A stretch of 64,000 nucleotides of DNA, taken from the NCBI RefSeq assembly GCF_000735585.1, contig NZ_JNNO01000044.1, positions 143,924 through 207,923 on the forward strand. The letters are read 5' to 3'. Positions 1-7,039 of this stretch are shown in pieces (within the stretch, counting starts at the first letter, position 1; every line of letters starts with the position of its first letter). Position numbers and translations under genes: made by a program. The notes beneath the pieces were generated by a model. It was not told the origin of the DNA, did not search any database, and saw nothing but the letters and a program-made list of their open reading frames with translations. The stretch is from Devosia sp. LC5 (GTDB lineage Bacteria; Pseudomonadota; Alphaproteobacteria; Rhizobiales; Devosiaceae).

Positions 1-72
1 TGCTTTCCGCAAATGGCGGGGCCTGTTCTTCGCTATTTCGTGAACGGGCGGAATCCGCCTGCTTGGCCGGTT

Positions 73-1212
73 CTAGTCTTCGAGGAGATAGCCGCCGGCG
101 CGCGCGGGCAGTATTTTGCTGCCGACAATCTTGGCGATTGCGGCGCCACGGGCGACATATTTGGCGCTGGCGCGGGACAGCACGAAACCGTCGGTGCCGG
201 CCAGGATGGGTCGGCGAGCTAGGAAGGCCTGCGGTCCGTCCATGGCGATCAGATCGGCGATGGGCTGGCCCTTGGTGACGCGGTCCCCCAAAGCGACGTG
301 ATAGGCGAGCAGGCCTGGCGCGTCGGTGCGAAGCACTTCGGTGGCTTCGAATGGAGTGGGTAAGGGCGCCGCTGGCGGAGCCTCGACATCGGCCGCGATC
401 AAGCCGCGACTGGCGAAAAAGCCGAACAGACCTTCGGCATCGACCTTGCCCAGGGCATCGAAACTGTCGGCGCGGCCGCGATATTCGAGCGTCGCGGTCT
501 CGGCGCCATTGGGGATGGGGTAGCCGGGATTGGCGAGACGCGCCTTGCGGTAAAGCGATGGCAGCACTTCATCGAACGATCCGCCGCCGCTATCTTCGGC
601 GGTGAGAGTGGCGGCGGTGCCCATCCAGTCGGCCAGATCCTGCAGGCCCGGCATCAGTTCGGGCGAAGTGAAGATGTGCATCAGGCTATCGTCGTCGCAA
701 TGCAGATCGAGCACGATATCGGCGTCATGGGCGGATTTGAGCACGAAGAGGCGCAATTGCTGGGCCGCCGAGCCCGGCGTCTGCGATGCGATCCAGGCGC
801 CGACGGCGGCGCGGATGGTGGCGATATTGGCCTTTGGATCTGTGCCGAGTCTGCCGGCAATGGCGTCGGCGATCAGCGGGTAGAGATCGGGCCAGCGGCG
901 GTTGTAATTGACGCCGGTCTCGACGTCATAGCGACCGATATGGTGGCGTAGCGAGCGATTGGCGAGGCCCAGCGGATTGACCGAGGGGAAGATGATAAAG
1001 CGCGCATTGAGCTGGCCCGCCGCATCGGCCTCGGCCAGCATGGGCAGCAGATGGTGCAGCGCCATGGTGCCGGGCTGCTCATCGGCATGGAGCGCGGCTT
1101 GCAGATGCACCTTGGCTTGAGCGTCCTCGGGGCCGGCGCTGTACCAATAGAGATTGGCGGAGGTGCCGGGCGTGTCGCCGGAAAAGGAGGTCTCGTGCAG
1201 TTGCAAAGTCAT
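73..1212 (-). CDS. M14-family zinc deacylase (succinylglutamate desuccinylase/aspartoacylase-like)
   Basis: A 379-residue cytoplasmic hydrolase of the AstE/AspA superfamily, which removes an acyl group from an N-acylated amino acid. Zinc ligands are visible as His42 and Glu45 (HADEQPG) and His171 (DLHCD); the probable catalytic Glu243 sits in TLEYRG. Residues about 290-365 form a lipoyl/biotinyl-like beta domain often found at the end of this subgroup. It follows the last permease gene of an amino acid ABC transporter by 4 nt, so it is almost certainly in that operon and probably acts on the imported compound. EutE/DoeB (N-acetyl-diaminobutyrate deacetylase of ectoine breakdown) belongs to the same family, but no ectoine hydrolase is present here, so the substrate is not assigned. 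Confidence 0.85.
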   Translation of the reverse strand: MTLQLHETSFSGDTPGTSANLYWYSAGPEDAQAKVHLQAALHADEQPGTMALHHLLPMLAEADAAGQLNARFIIFPSVNPLGLANRSLRHHIGRYDVETGVNYNRRWPDLYPLIADAIAGRLGTDPKANIATIRAAVGAWIASQTPGSAAQQLRLFVLKSAHDADIVLDLHCDDDSLMHIFTSPELMPGLQDLADWMGTAATLTAEDSGGGSFDEVLPSLYRKARLANPGYPIPNGAETATLEYRGRADSFDALGKVDAEGLFGFFASRGLIAADVEAPPAAPLPTPFEATEVLRTDAPGLLAYHVALGDRVTKGQPIADLIAMDGPQAFLARRPILAGTDGFVLSRASAKYVARGAAIAKIVGSKILPARAGGYLLED

Positions 1213-1216
1213 GGGC

Positions 1217-1954
1217 TCAGCGGATCCATTTTGGCTGGAAGCGCATGCGCGGCGGCGCCGGCATGTGTCGCATCAACCTCTGGTAGACCAGCCCGAACAG
1301 GAAGAAAACCACTAGCGAGACGGCGAGGAAATAGAGGGCGGCGACCGAAAAATGCAGGAACGCATTGTAGTCACGCTCGAACAATTCCTTGGCAGTGATC
1401 ATCAGGTCCTTTTGCAGGCCGATGACGGGCAGGGCGAAATAGACGATGGCCGTGGCGTGGAACAGGAAAACCACTTCATTGGTATAGGCGGGCCAGGCGA
1501 GCCGGATGAGATTGGGCCAGATCACCTGGCGGAATTGCTGGGCGCGGGACATGCCATAGGCGCGGGCTGCCTCGACCTCACCACGCGGTACCGCGCGCAG
1601 GGCGCCATAGAAGATTTCGGCGGTATAGGCCCCGGTATTCAGCGTCAGCACCAGCGGGCCGATGAACAGCGGATGCAGCACAAACCAGGACACGCCCCAG
1701 GGCTTCCACAGGCTGACATTGAACGAGAGCGCCAGCGAATAGAACATGAAGAACTGGATGAAGAGCGGGGAGCCGCGAAAGGCATAGACAAAGGCGCGGC
1801 TGGGGCGCGACAGCCATGGATTGGACGATGCCTTGCCCAACGCCAGCCCGATCGCCAGCACGAAGCCGATGGGGATCGATGCGGCGGCAAAGTAGATGTT
1901 GAATAGCACGGCTGGAGCGAACAGGGCCAGTTCCTGGATAAAGCGCTCCATCAT
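1217..1954 (-). CDS. Amino acid ABC transporter permease (HisM/GlnP type)
   Basis: Inner-membrane permease of the polar amino acid (HisMQ) family, 245 residues when started at the ATG that overlaps the stop of the upstream permease (ATGATGG; a second ATG lies 3 nt on). Hydrophobic segments fill the N-terminal half, and the EAA loop reads EVEAARAYGMSRAQQFRQVI. The upstream extension in the same frame lies inside the preceding gene and is discarded. The four-nt overlap with the first permease suggests translational coupling, and the two would form the heterodimeric channel of the importer. Confidence 0.9.
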   Translation of the reverse strand: MMERFIQELALFAPAVLFNIYFAAASIPIGFVLAIGLALGKASSNPWLSRPSRAFVYAFRGSPLFIQFFMFYSLALSFNVSLWKPWGVSWFVLHPLFIGPLVLTLNTGAYTAEIFYGALRAVPRGEVEAARAYGMSRAQQFRQVIWPNLIRLAWPAYTNEVVFLFHATAIVYFALPVIGLQKDLMITAKELFERDYNAFLHFSVAALYFLAVSLVVFFLFGLVYQRLMRHMPAPPRMRFQPKWIR

Positions 1955-2760
1955 TGCGCCTCGCTCAAGATGCCGCGCCCGGCGCGGCGCATGATGGCGT
2001 TGAAGGCTTTTTCGGAGATCAGGGTCACCAGGATATAGAAGACGAAGAGTACGAGGTAATAACGCCAGCGCCAATCCTCATGCACCAGCCCTACTGTGGG
2101 CAGGAAGTTGGGGGCGCCAAGCCGGTCGGCCCACAGCACGATATCGGCGATCTGCAGCAGCGAGAGCAGGGACGTCGCCTTGACGATCAGCATCCACACA
2201 TTGGAGAGACCGGGCAGGGCGTAGACCCACATTTGCCTGATATGAACACGCCACAGAACCTGGGCGGCCGACATGCCATAGGCGCGCGCCGCTTCGAGTT
2301 GGCCATGGGGCACCGAGCGCAACGCGCCATGGATCACATTGGTGGCGAATGCGCCATAGACCAGGCCCAGCGAGACGGAGGCCAGGATGAGATATTCGGG
2401 TGTGCCGAGAAACCAGTTGGCTTCCTTGCAGGGCGGCCAGGCGGCGGTCTGGACGGCGATAGCCTCGGGTGAGCAGACCTGGGTGGCCACCAGCCATTCG
2501 ACGGCCTGCTCGAAGGCGAGCGGAAAGAACAGGAAGAACAGCACATCGGGCACGCCGCGCACGATGGAGGAATAGGTGGTGCCGATCAGCCGCAGCGGAA
2601 AGAAGCGCGAATTCTTGAGGGTGGCGCCGATCAGCCCGAAGACCACCGCGAGGGTGCCGCCGGCCAGGGCGGCGAAAATGGTGAACTGGAAGCTCGCATA
2701 CCAGGTGAGATGCTTGCCATTGGTCAGGTAGGAGAACCAGTAGGCGATGTCGTCGGTCAT
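1951..2760 (-). CDS. Amino acid ABC transporter permease (HisQ type)
   Basis: First permease of the pair, 269 residues, with the family EAA loop reading QLEAARAYGMSAAQVLWRVHI and several transmembrane segments. It contains a longer periplasmic stretch (about residues 80-115, with two Cys) than the minimal HisQ form, resembling the ArtQ/HisQ-like permeases of alphaproteobacteria. It is separated from the upstream binding-protein gene by 172 nt filled with palindromic repeats, so it may depend on read-through from the binding-protein promoter. The start is the ATG at 2760. Confidence 0.88.
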   Translation of the reverse strand: MTDDIAYWFSYLTNGKHLTWYASFQFTIFAALAGGTLAVVFGLIGATLKNSRFFPLRLIGTTYSSIVRGVPDVLFFLFFPLAFEQAVEWLVATQVCSPEAIAVQTAAWPPCKEANWFLGTPEYLILASVSLGLVYGAFATNVIHGALRSVPHGQLEAARAYGMSAAQVLWRVHIRQMWVYALPGLSNVWMLIVKATSLLSLLQIADIVLWADRLGAPNFLPTVGLVHEDWRWRYYLVLFVFYILVTLISEKAFNAIMRRAGRGILSEAQ

Positions 2761-2780
2761 GCTCGGTATGCACCAGCTTG

Positions 2781-2920
2781 CCTTCTCCCCGTGTGGGAGA
2801 AGGTGCCCCGAAGGGGCGGATGAGGGGGCTGCGGTCGTTCAGCAATCGGCATATGCGGGGATAACCCCTCGCCCGTCTCGACCTTTGGTCGACCCACCCT
2901 CTCCCGCAAGGGGAGAGGGC
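2781..2920. repeat. Palindromic intergenic repeat cluster
   Basis: Several short GC-rich hairpins lie back to back: CCTTCTCCC/GGGAGAAGG, GCCCC/GGGGC and CCCTCTCCC/GGGGAGAGGG. They occupy nearly all the gap between the binding-protein and permease genes. The composition matches the short palindromic elements scattered in rhizobial genomes. They may stabilise the 3' end of the binding-protein message and so give it higher levels than the permease message; this is inference. Confidence 0.7.
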
Positions 2921-2932
2921 AGAACGCGTTGC

Positions 2933-3685
2933 TTACTCTGCGAAATACGGACCGCGGCCTTCGAACCATTTGGCGATCAGGGTGTCGAGCGTGCCGTCTG
3001 CCTTGAGCGCGGTGATGGCGGTATCGAACTTGCCCTTGAGCTCGGCTTCATCCTTGCGCACGCCGGCGCCCACGCCGTCACCGATCAGGATGTCCTCGCC
3101 CACAAATTCGAGCGTGCCGCCCGAGGCGGTGACGACGGGTTCGAGATAGGCAGCGTCAGCCAGGATGGTGTCGAGATTGCCGGCGGCAAGGTCGGCCATG
3201 GCCTGGTCGGCCGTGCCGAACGAAACGATCGTATTGTTGCCGGCCAGGTTTTCCTGGGCATAGGCGGCCTGGATGGTGCTGCCCTGCACACCGACGCGCT
3301 TGCCCTCAAGGGCGGACGGATCGATTGCTTTGCCAGTGGTGGCGACGAATTTGGACGGATCGGGCGGGAAATAGTTCTGGGTGAAGTCAATGGTTTCCAG
3401 CCGCTCGTCGGTGATCGACATGCCGGCCATGATCACATCATAATTGCCCGCGAGCAGGTTGGGGATGATGGAATCCCAGTCATTGATGATGAATTCGCAG
3501 GTGAGGGCGGCCTTTTCGCAAATGGCATTGCCCAATTCGATTTCAAAGCCGGCGGGCTTGCCGGCGTCATCGAGGAAGTTCCACGGGGCATAGGCGCCCT
3601 CAGTGGCGATGCGGATGGTTTCCTGGGCCTGGCTCACTGAGGTCAGCGACAGGATTGCCGCAGCGGCAAGGATAATCTTCTTCAT
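2933..3685 (-). CDS. Amino acid ABC transporter substrate-binding protein
   Basis: Periplasmic family-3 binding protein (HisJ/ArgT/ArtJ type), 250 residues. The signal peptide is MKKIILAAAAILSLTSVSQA with cleavage near AQ-ETIRIATEG. The family signature GFEIELGNAICEKA is followed by the conserved PNLLAGNYDVIMAGMSIT region, where the ligand alpha-amino and carboxyl groups are usually held. I chose the ATG at 3685 because the upstream extension lacks a signal peptide. Cationic amino acids are a reasonable ligand guess from similarity to ArgT/HisJ, but specificity cannot be read from the sequence. Confidence 0.9.
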   Translation of the reverse strand: MKKIILAAAAILSLTSVSQAQETIRIATEGAYAPWNFLDDAGKPAGFEIELGNAICEKAALTCEFIINDWDSIIPNLLAGNYDVIMAGMSITDERLETIDFTQNYFPPDPSKFVATTGKAIDPSALEGKRVGVQGSTIQAAYAQENLAGNNTIVSFGTADQAMADLAAGNLDTILADAAYLEPVVTASGGTLEFVGEDILIGDGVGAGVRKDEAELKGKFDTAITALKADGTLDTLIAKWFEGRGPYFAE

Positions 3686-3728
3686 CTTCACGTCTCTCCG
3701 TTGAATGTTGTTATGGCGCCGCAATGGG

Positions 3729-4526
3729 TCAGGCGTGGCTGGCGGCATTGAGGAATTGTCTGAGGCGGGCCGATTTGGTGGCGCCGAATACCTGGTCGGG
3801 TGTGCCCTCCTCTTCGATCAGCCCCTGATGCAGAAAGATCACCCGGTCGGAGACGGAGCGCGCAAATTCCATGTCATGGGTTACCAGCACCATGGTGCGG
3901 CCCTCATCGGCCAGCAGTTTGATGACGCGCAGCACTTCGACTTCAAGCTCGGGATCGAGCGCGGAAGTGGGTTCATCGAACAGCATGACGCGGGGATTGA
4001 TGCACAGCGCCCGAGCGATGGCGGCGCGCTGTTGCTGGCCACCTGAAAGCTGGCTGGGATAATTCGAGGCCTTGGCTCCGATTCCGACCTTATCCAGCAT
4101 GGCCAGCGCTTCGGCTTCGACTTCCGCGCGGGCGCGGCGCTGCACGATCAGCGGCGCCTCCATGACGTTTTCGAGGATCGTCATGTGGGCCCACAGATTG
4201 AACGACTGGAACACCATGCCCAGTTCGGAGCGGATGCGGCGGATTTGGTCTTCATTGCCGATATGGCGGCGTTTGCCACTGCCGCGCAGCTCGATTTCCT
4301 CGCCATCAATGGCGACGTTGCCCTGGTCGGGCACTTCGAGCATGTTGATGCAGCGCAGGAGCGTGGATTTGCCGGAGCCGGACGAGCCGATCAGCGAGAT
4401 GACTTCGCCTTCGCGTGCGGTGAAGGATATGCCCTTGAGAACCTCAAGGTCGCCGAAAGACTTGTGCAAGTCGTGAATGGCCACGACCGGCCACTTCGCA
4501 GCCCCTGCGGGCTTCGATTGTGCCAT
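3729..4526 (-). CDS. Amino acid ABC transporter ATP-binding protein (HisP/GlnQ type)
   Basis: Cytoplasmic ATPase of the importer, about 265 residues. Walker A is GSSGSGKST, the signature is [15 protein letters not shown], Walker B is [13 protein letters not shown] and the switch His is in VTHD. A GTG lies 6 nt upstream (4532), but the ATG at 4526 has the better-placed AGGTG. It is the first gene of a five-gene run (ATPase, binding protein, two permeases, deacylase) transcribed leftward. The insert [22 protein letters not shown] before the Q-loop is typical of HisP. Confidence 0.92.
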   Translation of the reverse strand: MAQSKPAGAAKWPVVAIHDLHKSFGDLEVLKGISFTAREGEVISLIGSSGSGKSTLLRCINMLEVPDQGNVAIDGEEIELRGSGKRRHIGNEDQIRRIRSELGMVFQSFNLWAHMTILENVMEAPLIVQRRARAEVEAEALAMLDKVGIGAKASNYPSQLSGGQQQRAAIARALCINPRVMLFDEPTSALDPELEVEVLRVIKLLADEGRTMVLVTHDMEFARSVSDRVIFLHQGLIEEEGTPDQVFGATKSARLRQFLNAASHA

Positions 4527-4650
4527 GCTCACCTGTTGCCCGCTTGGACGGGTTTCCTGACTGGTGACTGCCTTATTTTGAGGCGGGCAGTCTTGACCGC
4601 CTGCAACAAAAGCAGAAGTGGGGCAGATGGCAAGCGAAATGAGCGGGGAT

Positions 4651-4662
4651 GCACAATTGTGC
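4651..4662. promoter_or_regulatory. Perfect palindrome, possible operator
   Basis: GCACAATTGTGC is a perfect 12-nt dyad upstream of the amino acid transporter operon. Position and symmetry suit a repressor or activator site, but no regulator gene lies next to it and chance cannot be excluded. Confidence 0.25.
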
Positions 4663-4790
4663 GACTGGCATCAGCGCTTCCCGCTCACGGATGGCAGCAC
4701 GACATGTTCGAGCGTTCACACCACATTTGCAACTGACGCTCGGCTAATGCCGAAGGTATAGCGGTGGTCCTTGCATGGTCGGCGGGATGT

Positions 4791-4824
4791 AAAAGGCGGC
4801 TGCGCCGGGGCGGAGCCGCCTTTT
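4791..4824 (-). terminator. Intrinsic terminator after the DUF1328 gene
   Basis: AAAAGGCGGCT pairs perfectly with AGCCGCCTTTT around a 12-nt loop. Read on the minus strand it ends in TTTT and follows the DUF1328 stop by 25 nt. Its symmetry means it could also act on the plus strand. Confidence 0.8.
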
Positions 4825-4848
4825 GGTCCAGCGTATCGATCGCCATGG

Positions 4849-5013
4849 CTAAACCCGGCGGATCAAGCCGATAACCAGCGAGATGACGAGGAAGGCCAGG
4901 AACAGGAAGAACAGAATCTGGGCTATACCGGCCGAGGCGCCGGCAATGCCGCCAAAGCCGAGAACACCCGCAATCAAGGCGATCACGAAGAAGACGAGGG
5001 CATAGTAGAGCAT
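4849..5013 (-). CDS. DUF1328 family small membrane protein
   Basis: A 54-residue protein made of two hydrophobic helices separated by a Gly/Ala-rich turn ([14 protein letters not shown]) and ending IRRV, the pattern of the DUF1328/UPF0391 family. A GGAG Shine-Dalgarno lies just before the ATG. The function of the family is unknown; members are often stress-induced. An exact EcfG promoter (5045-5070) reads toward it, which puts it in the general stress regulon, and it has its own terminator, so it is monocistronic. Confidence 0.85.
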   Translation of the reverse strand: MLYYALVFFVIALIAGVLGFGGIAGASAGIAQILFFLFLAFLVISLVIGLIRRV

Positions 5014-5044
5014 GAGAACTCTCCTCTGATTATCTTGTCAAACC

Positions 5045-5070
5045 AACGTGCGGGCCGGTGAAGCGGTTCC
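5045..5070 (-). promoter_or_regulatory. EcfG (general stress sigma) promoter for the DUF1328 gene
   Basis: On the minus strand GGAAC (5070-5066) is followed after 17 nt by CGTT (5048-5045), an exact match to the alphaproteobacterial EcfG consensus GGAAC-N16/17-CGTT. The -10 element lies 32 nt upstream of the DUF1328 ATG. Confidence 0.85.
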
Positions 5071-5081
5071 GGCGCGCGAAC

Positions 5082-5107
5082 AAAAAGGCCGGGAAACCCC
5101 GGCCTTT
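5082..5107 (-). terminator. Intrinsic terminator of phyR
   Basis: On the minus strand, AAAGGCCGGG pairs with CCCGGCCTTT around a GTTT loop and continues into a run of five T. It lies 29 nt beyond the phyR stop and separates phyR from the DUF1328 promoter. Confidence 0.85.
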
Positions 5108-5135
5108 AGCGCATTTCGCGATGACAAATTGTATC

Positions 5136-5930
5136 TCAGGCCGCGGCGCGGGAGCCCTCGTCAAAGAACAGGGCTTGGCTGATCAGGGCTTTGACCATAT
5201 CCGGGTTGAAGGGCTTGGTGACGAGGAATGTCGGCTCCGGGCGTTCACCGGTCAGCAGGCGTTCGGGGAAAGCCGTGATGAAGATCACCGGCACAGAATG
5301 GGTATTGAGGATGTCGTTTACCGCATCAATCCCCGAGCTGCCGTCGGCCAGTTGGATATCGGCAAGAATCATGCGGGGACGGGTCTGGCCGAAGAGGTTG
5401 ACCGCTTCCTTGTGGGTGCGGGCGACGCTGACCACCTTATGGCCCAGGCTTTCTACCAATTGCTCGATATCCATGGCAATCAGCGGCTCGTCCTCGATGA
5501 TCATGATTTCCGTCGCGACCTGGCGGGAAATATCGACTGAAGCCTCATCAAGCAGGTCGGCGAATTTGCTGTCGCTGACGCCCAGGATTTCGGCGGCCTG
5601 GGCATGGGTGAAGCCCTCTACCGCTACAAGCAGGAAGGCCTGGCGCGGCTTGGGGCCCAGATTGGCGAGGTTGCGCGCTGCGCGTTTTTCCCAGGCAAAG
5701 CTGGAGGCTGGTTCAGGCACCGGAATGGTCGAGGACGAGAACAGGGCGGAGAACAGCTTATAGAGCGCGATACGATCGCTGGATGCTTCGGGAAACAGGG
5801 AAATGTCTGCAATGAGAGCTTCGAGAGTTGCCGCTACATAGGCGTCTCCGGATGTCTGCGATCCGGTTACGGCGCGGGAAAACCGCCGCAGATACGGCAA
5901 ATGCGGAGCAATCCGCGTGGACAAAGTCAT
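5136..5930 (-). CDS. phyR: General stress response regulator PhyR
   Basis: A 264-residue anti-anti-sigma regulator. Residues 1-135 resemble EcfG-type sigma regions 2 and 4, which mimic sigma to capture NepR; residues 141-255 are a receiver domain. In the receiver, E146/D147 form the acidic pocket, D191 (LADIQL) is the phosphoacceptor, K239 is the conserved Lys, and FITAFPERLLTG matches the FATGUY-type receiver motif of PhyR. The ATG at 5930 gives the standard length; the upstream extension runs through the promoter. It is divergent from nepR-ecfG and preceded by an exact EcfG promoter, so the system is autoregulated. Confidence 0.96.
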   Translation of the reverse strand: MTLSTRIAPHLPYLRRFSRAVTGSQTSGDAYVAATLEALIADISLFPEASSDRIALYKLFSALFSSSTIPVPEPASSFAWEKRAARNLANLGPKPRQAFLLVAVEGFTHAQAAEILGVSDSKFADLLDEASVDISRQVATEIMIIEDEPLIAMDIEQLVESLGHKVVSVARTHKEAVNLFGQTRPRMILADIQLADGSSGIDAVNDILNTHSVPVIFITAFPERLLTGERPEPTFLVTKPFNPDMVKALISQALFFDEGSRAAA

Positions 5931-5977
5931 ATAAGAACTCCCAATGACGCTTAGATCGTGGACCCACGAAACCCTTA

Positions 5978-6002
5978 AACGGGCCGTGAATGCAAAAGTT
6001 CC
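5978..6002 (-). promoter_or_regulatory. EcfG promoter for phyR
   Basis: On the minus strand GGAAC (6002-5998), a 16-nt spacer and CGTT (5981-5978) match the EcfG consensus exactly. The -10 element is about 48 nt upstream of the phyR ATG. Its -35 element forms one arm of an inverted repeat with the divergent promoter. Confidence 0.9.
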
Positions 6003-6010
6003 GCCATTGT

Positions 6011-6035
6011 GGAACTTTTTGAGCGGTTGCACATT
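6011..6035 (+). promoter_or_regulatory. Near-consensus EcfG promoter for nepR-ecfG
   Basis: GGAAC (6011-6015), a 16-nt spacer and CATT (6032-6035) give one mismatch to CGTT in the -10. It lies 45 nt upstream of the nepR ATG. The sequence AAGTTCC-N8-GGAACTT makes the two -35 elements back-to-back arms of a dyad. Confidence 0.6.
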
Positions 6036-6080
6036 TAGCTCGCCAAAGGGCGGACCAACTTGGACGGCAAAGACTTACGC

Positions 6081-6302
6081 ATGATAAAGGACAAACTGGT
6101 GACCCAGCAACGTATGCGAACGCAGACGGGGCGGGCAGATGATGGGCTGGGTCCAAATTCGGACATCGGCGCGCGTTTGCGTGCACTCTATGGGGCCGTG
6201 CAGGACGAAGGTGTTCCCGAGCAACTCCTCGATTTGCTGGAAAAGCTCGATAGCGCCGAGCAGGCGCAGAAGGCCAAGACCGCTGCTCGTGACGGGGAGT
6301 GA
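6081..6302 (+). CDS. nepR: Anti-sigma factor NepR
   Basis: A 73-residue protein when started at the ATG at 6081; an in-frame TTG at 6060 would add 7 residues. The core (IGARLRALYGAV, then VPEQLLDLLEKLD) is the NepR helix-loop-helix that wraps EcfG in unstressed cells and is handed over to phosphorylated PhyR. The position directly upstream of ecfG (5-nt gap) and divergent from phyR is the canonical arrangement. The charged tail after residue 60 is not conserved in the family. Confidence 0.93.
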   Translation: MIKDKLVTQQRMRTQTGRADDGLGPNSDIGARLRALYGAVQDEGVPEQLLDLLEKLDSAEQAQKAKTAARDGE

Positions 6303-6306
6303 CGGC

Positions 6307-6861
6307 ATGTCAGCCGAACCGACCTCGTTCAAGCGCGAGATGCTTGCTACATTGCCCAGCCTGCGCGCCTTTGCCGTCTCCCTGACGGGCAAGCATGACA
6401 AGGCGGACGATCTGGTGCAGGACACCGTCATGAAGGCCTGGGCCAAGCAGTCCAGCTTCGAGATGGGCACCAATATCAAGGCCTGGCTTTTCACTATTCT
6501 GCGCAACGAATTTTACAGCCAGATGCGCAAGCGTGGCCGCGAAGTGCAGGATAGCGACGGCGCGTTCACCGAGCGGCTTTCCGTGCATCCATCTCAATAT
6601 GGCTCGATGGACATGCAGGACTTCAAGAAGGCTCTGGCCCAATTGCCCGATGATCAGCGCGAGGCGGTGATCCTGATCGGGGCCTCGGGGTTTTCCTATG
6701 AGGAGGCTGCCGAGATCTGCGATTGCGCCATTGGCACGATGAAGAGCCGCGTCAGTCGCGCCCGCACGCGATTGCAGGACATTCTCAAGATCAGCGGCGA
6801 AGCCGATTATGGTCCCGATGCTGTCTCGGCACAGGTGACCACGCATAATCACTCGTTCTAA
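6307..6861 (+). CDS. ecfG: ECF sigma factor EcfG (general stress)
   Basis: A 184-residue ECF sigma factor. Region 2 includes the DDLVQDTVMKAW helix, and region 4 holds the helix-turn-helix FSYEEAAEICDCAIGTMKSRVSRAR. Sequence and context (nepR immediately upstream, phyR divergent) identify it as the EcfG/SigT/RpoE2 group. It would bind NepR when cells are unstressed and transcribe GGAAC-N16/17-CGTT promoters after stress, of which four exact examples lie within 7 kb. The ATG at 6307 is chosen because the longer reading frame overlaps nepR. Confidence 0.95.
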   Translation: MSAEPTSFKREMLATLPSLRAFAVSLTGKHDKADDLVQDTVMKAWAKQSSFEMGTNIKAWLFTILRNEFYSQMRKRGREVQDSDGAFTERLSVHPSQYGSMDMQDFKKALAQLPDDQREAVILIGASGFSYEEAAEICDCAIGTMKSRVSRARTRLQDILKISGEADYGPDAVSAQVTTHNHSF

Positions 6862-7039
6862 CTCGATTGAATGAGCGCCAGAATGATGGACCTGTCCGGT
6901 GGAAGGGGCCGTCCGGCGCCGTCGGCCATTGATCTGACGGCATGGCCGCAAAACCGCCATCGCCATGGTGCAAATGCATAGCCACAATTGTTCCAGCGGG
7001 GCGCGGCCGTCCTGAGCTTTCCACTGGACTGCCGGGATA

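Larger units (their letters stand above)
4527..4848. other. Intergenic region upstream of the amino acid transporter operon
   Basis: About 320 nt without a convincing gene. It should carry the leftward promoter of the transporter operon. The one clear element on that side is a perfect 12-nt palindrome, GCACAATTGTGC (4651-4662), about 125 nt upstream of the first start codon. The right end holds the terminator of the DUF1328 gene (4791-4824). Nothing else is recognised. Confidence 0.6.

Noticed and set aside
1..72. Possible terminator hairpin GGCGG/CCGCC after the deacylase gene
   Set aside because: Short stem without a T-run; not strong enough to list as a feature.
2747..3640. Long plus-strand reading frame of 297 codons over the binding-protein gene
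   Set aside because: It runs antisense to a clear periplasmic binding protein with signal peptide and is a by-product of high GC content.
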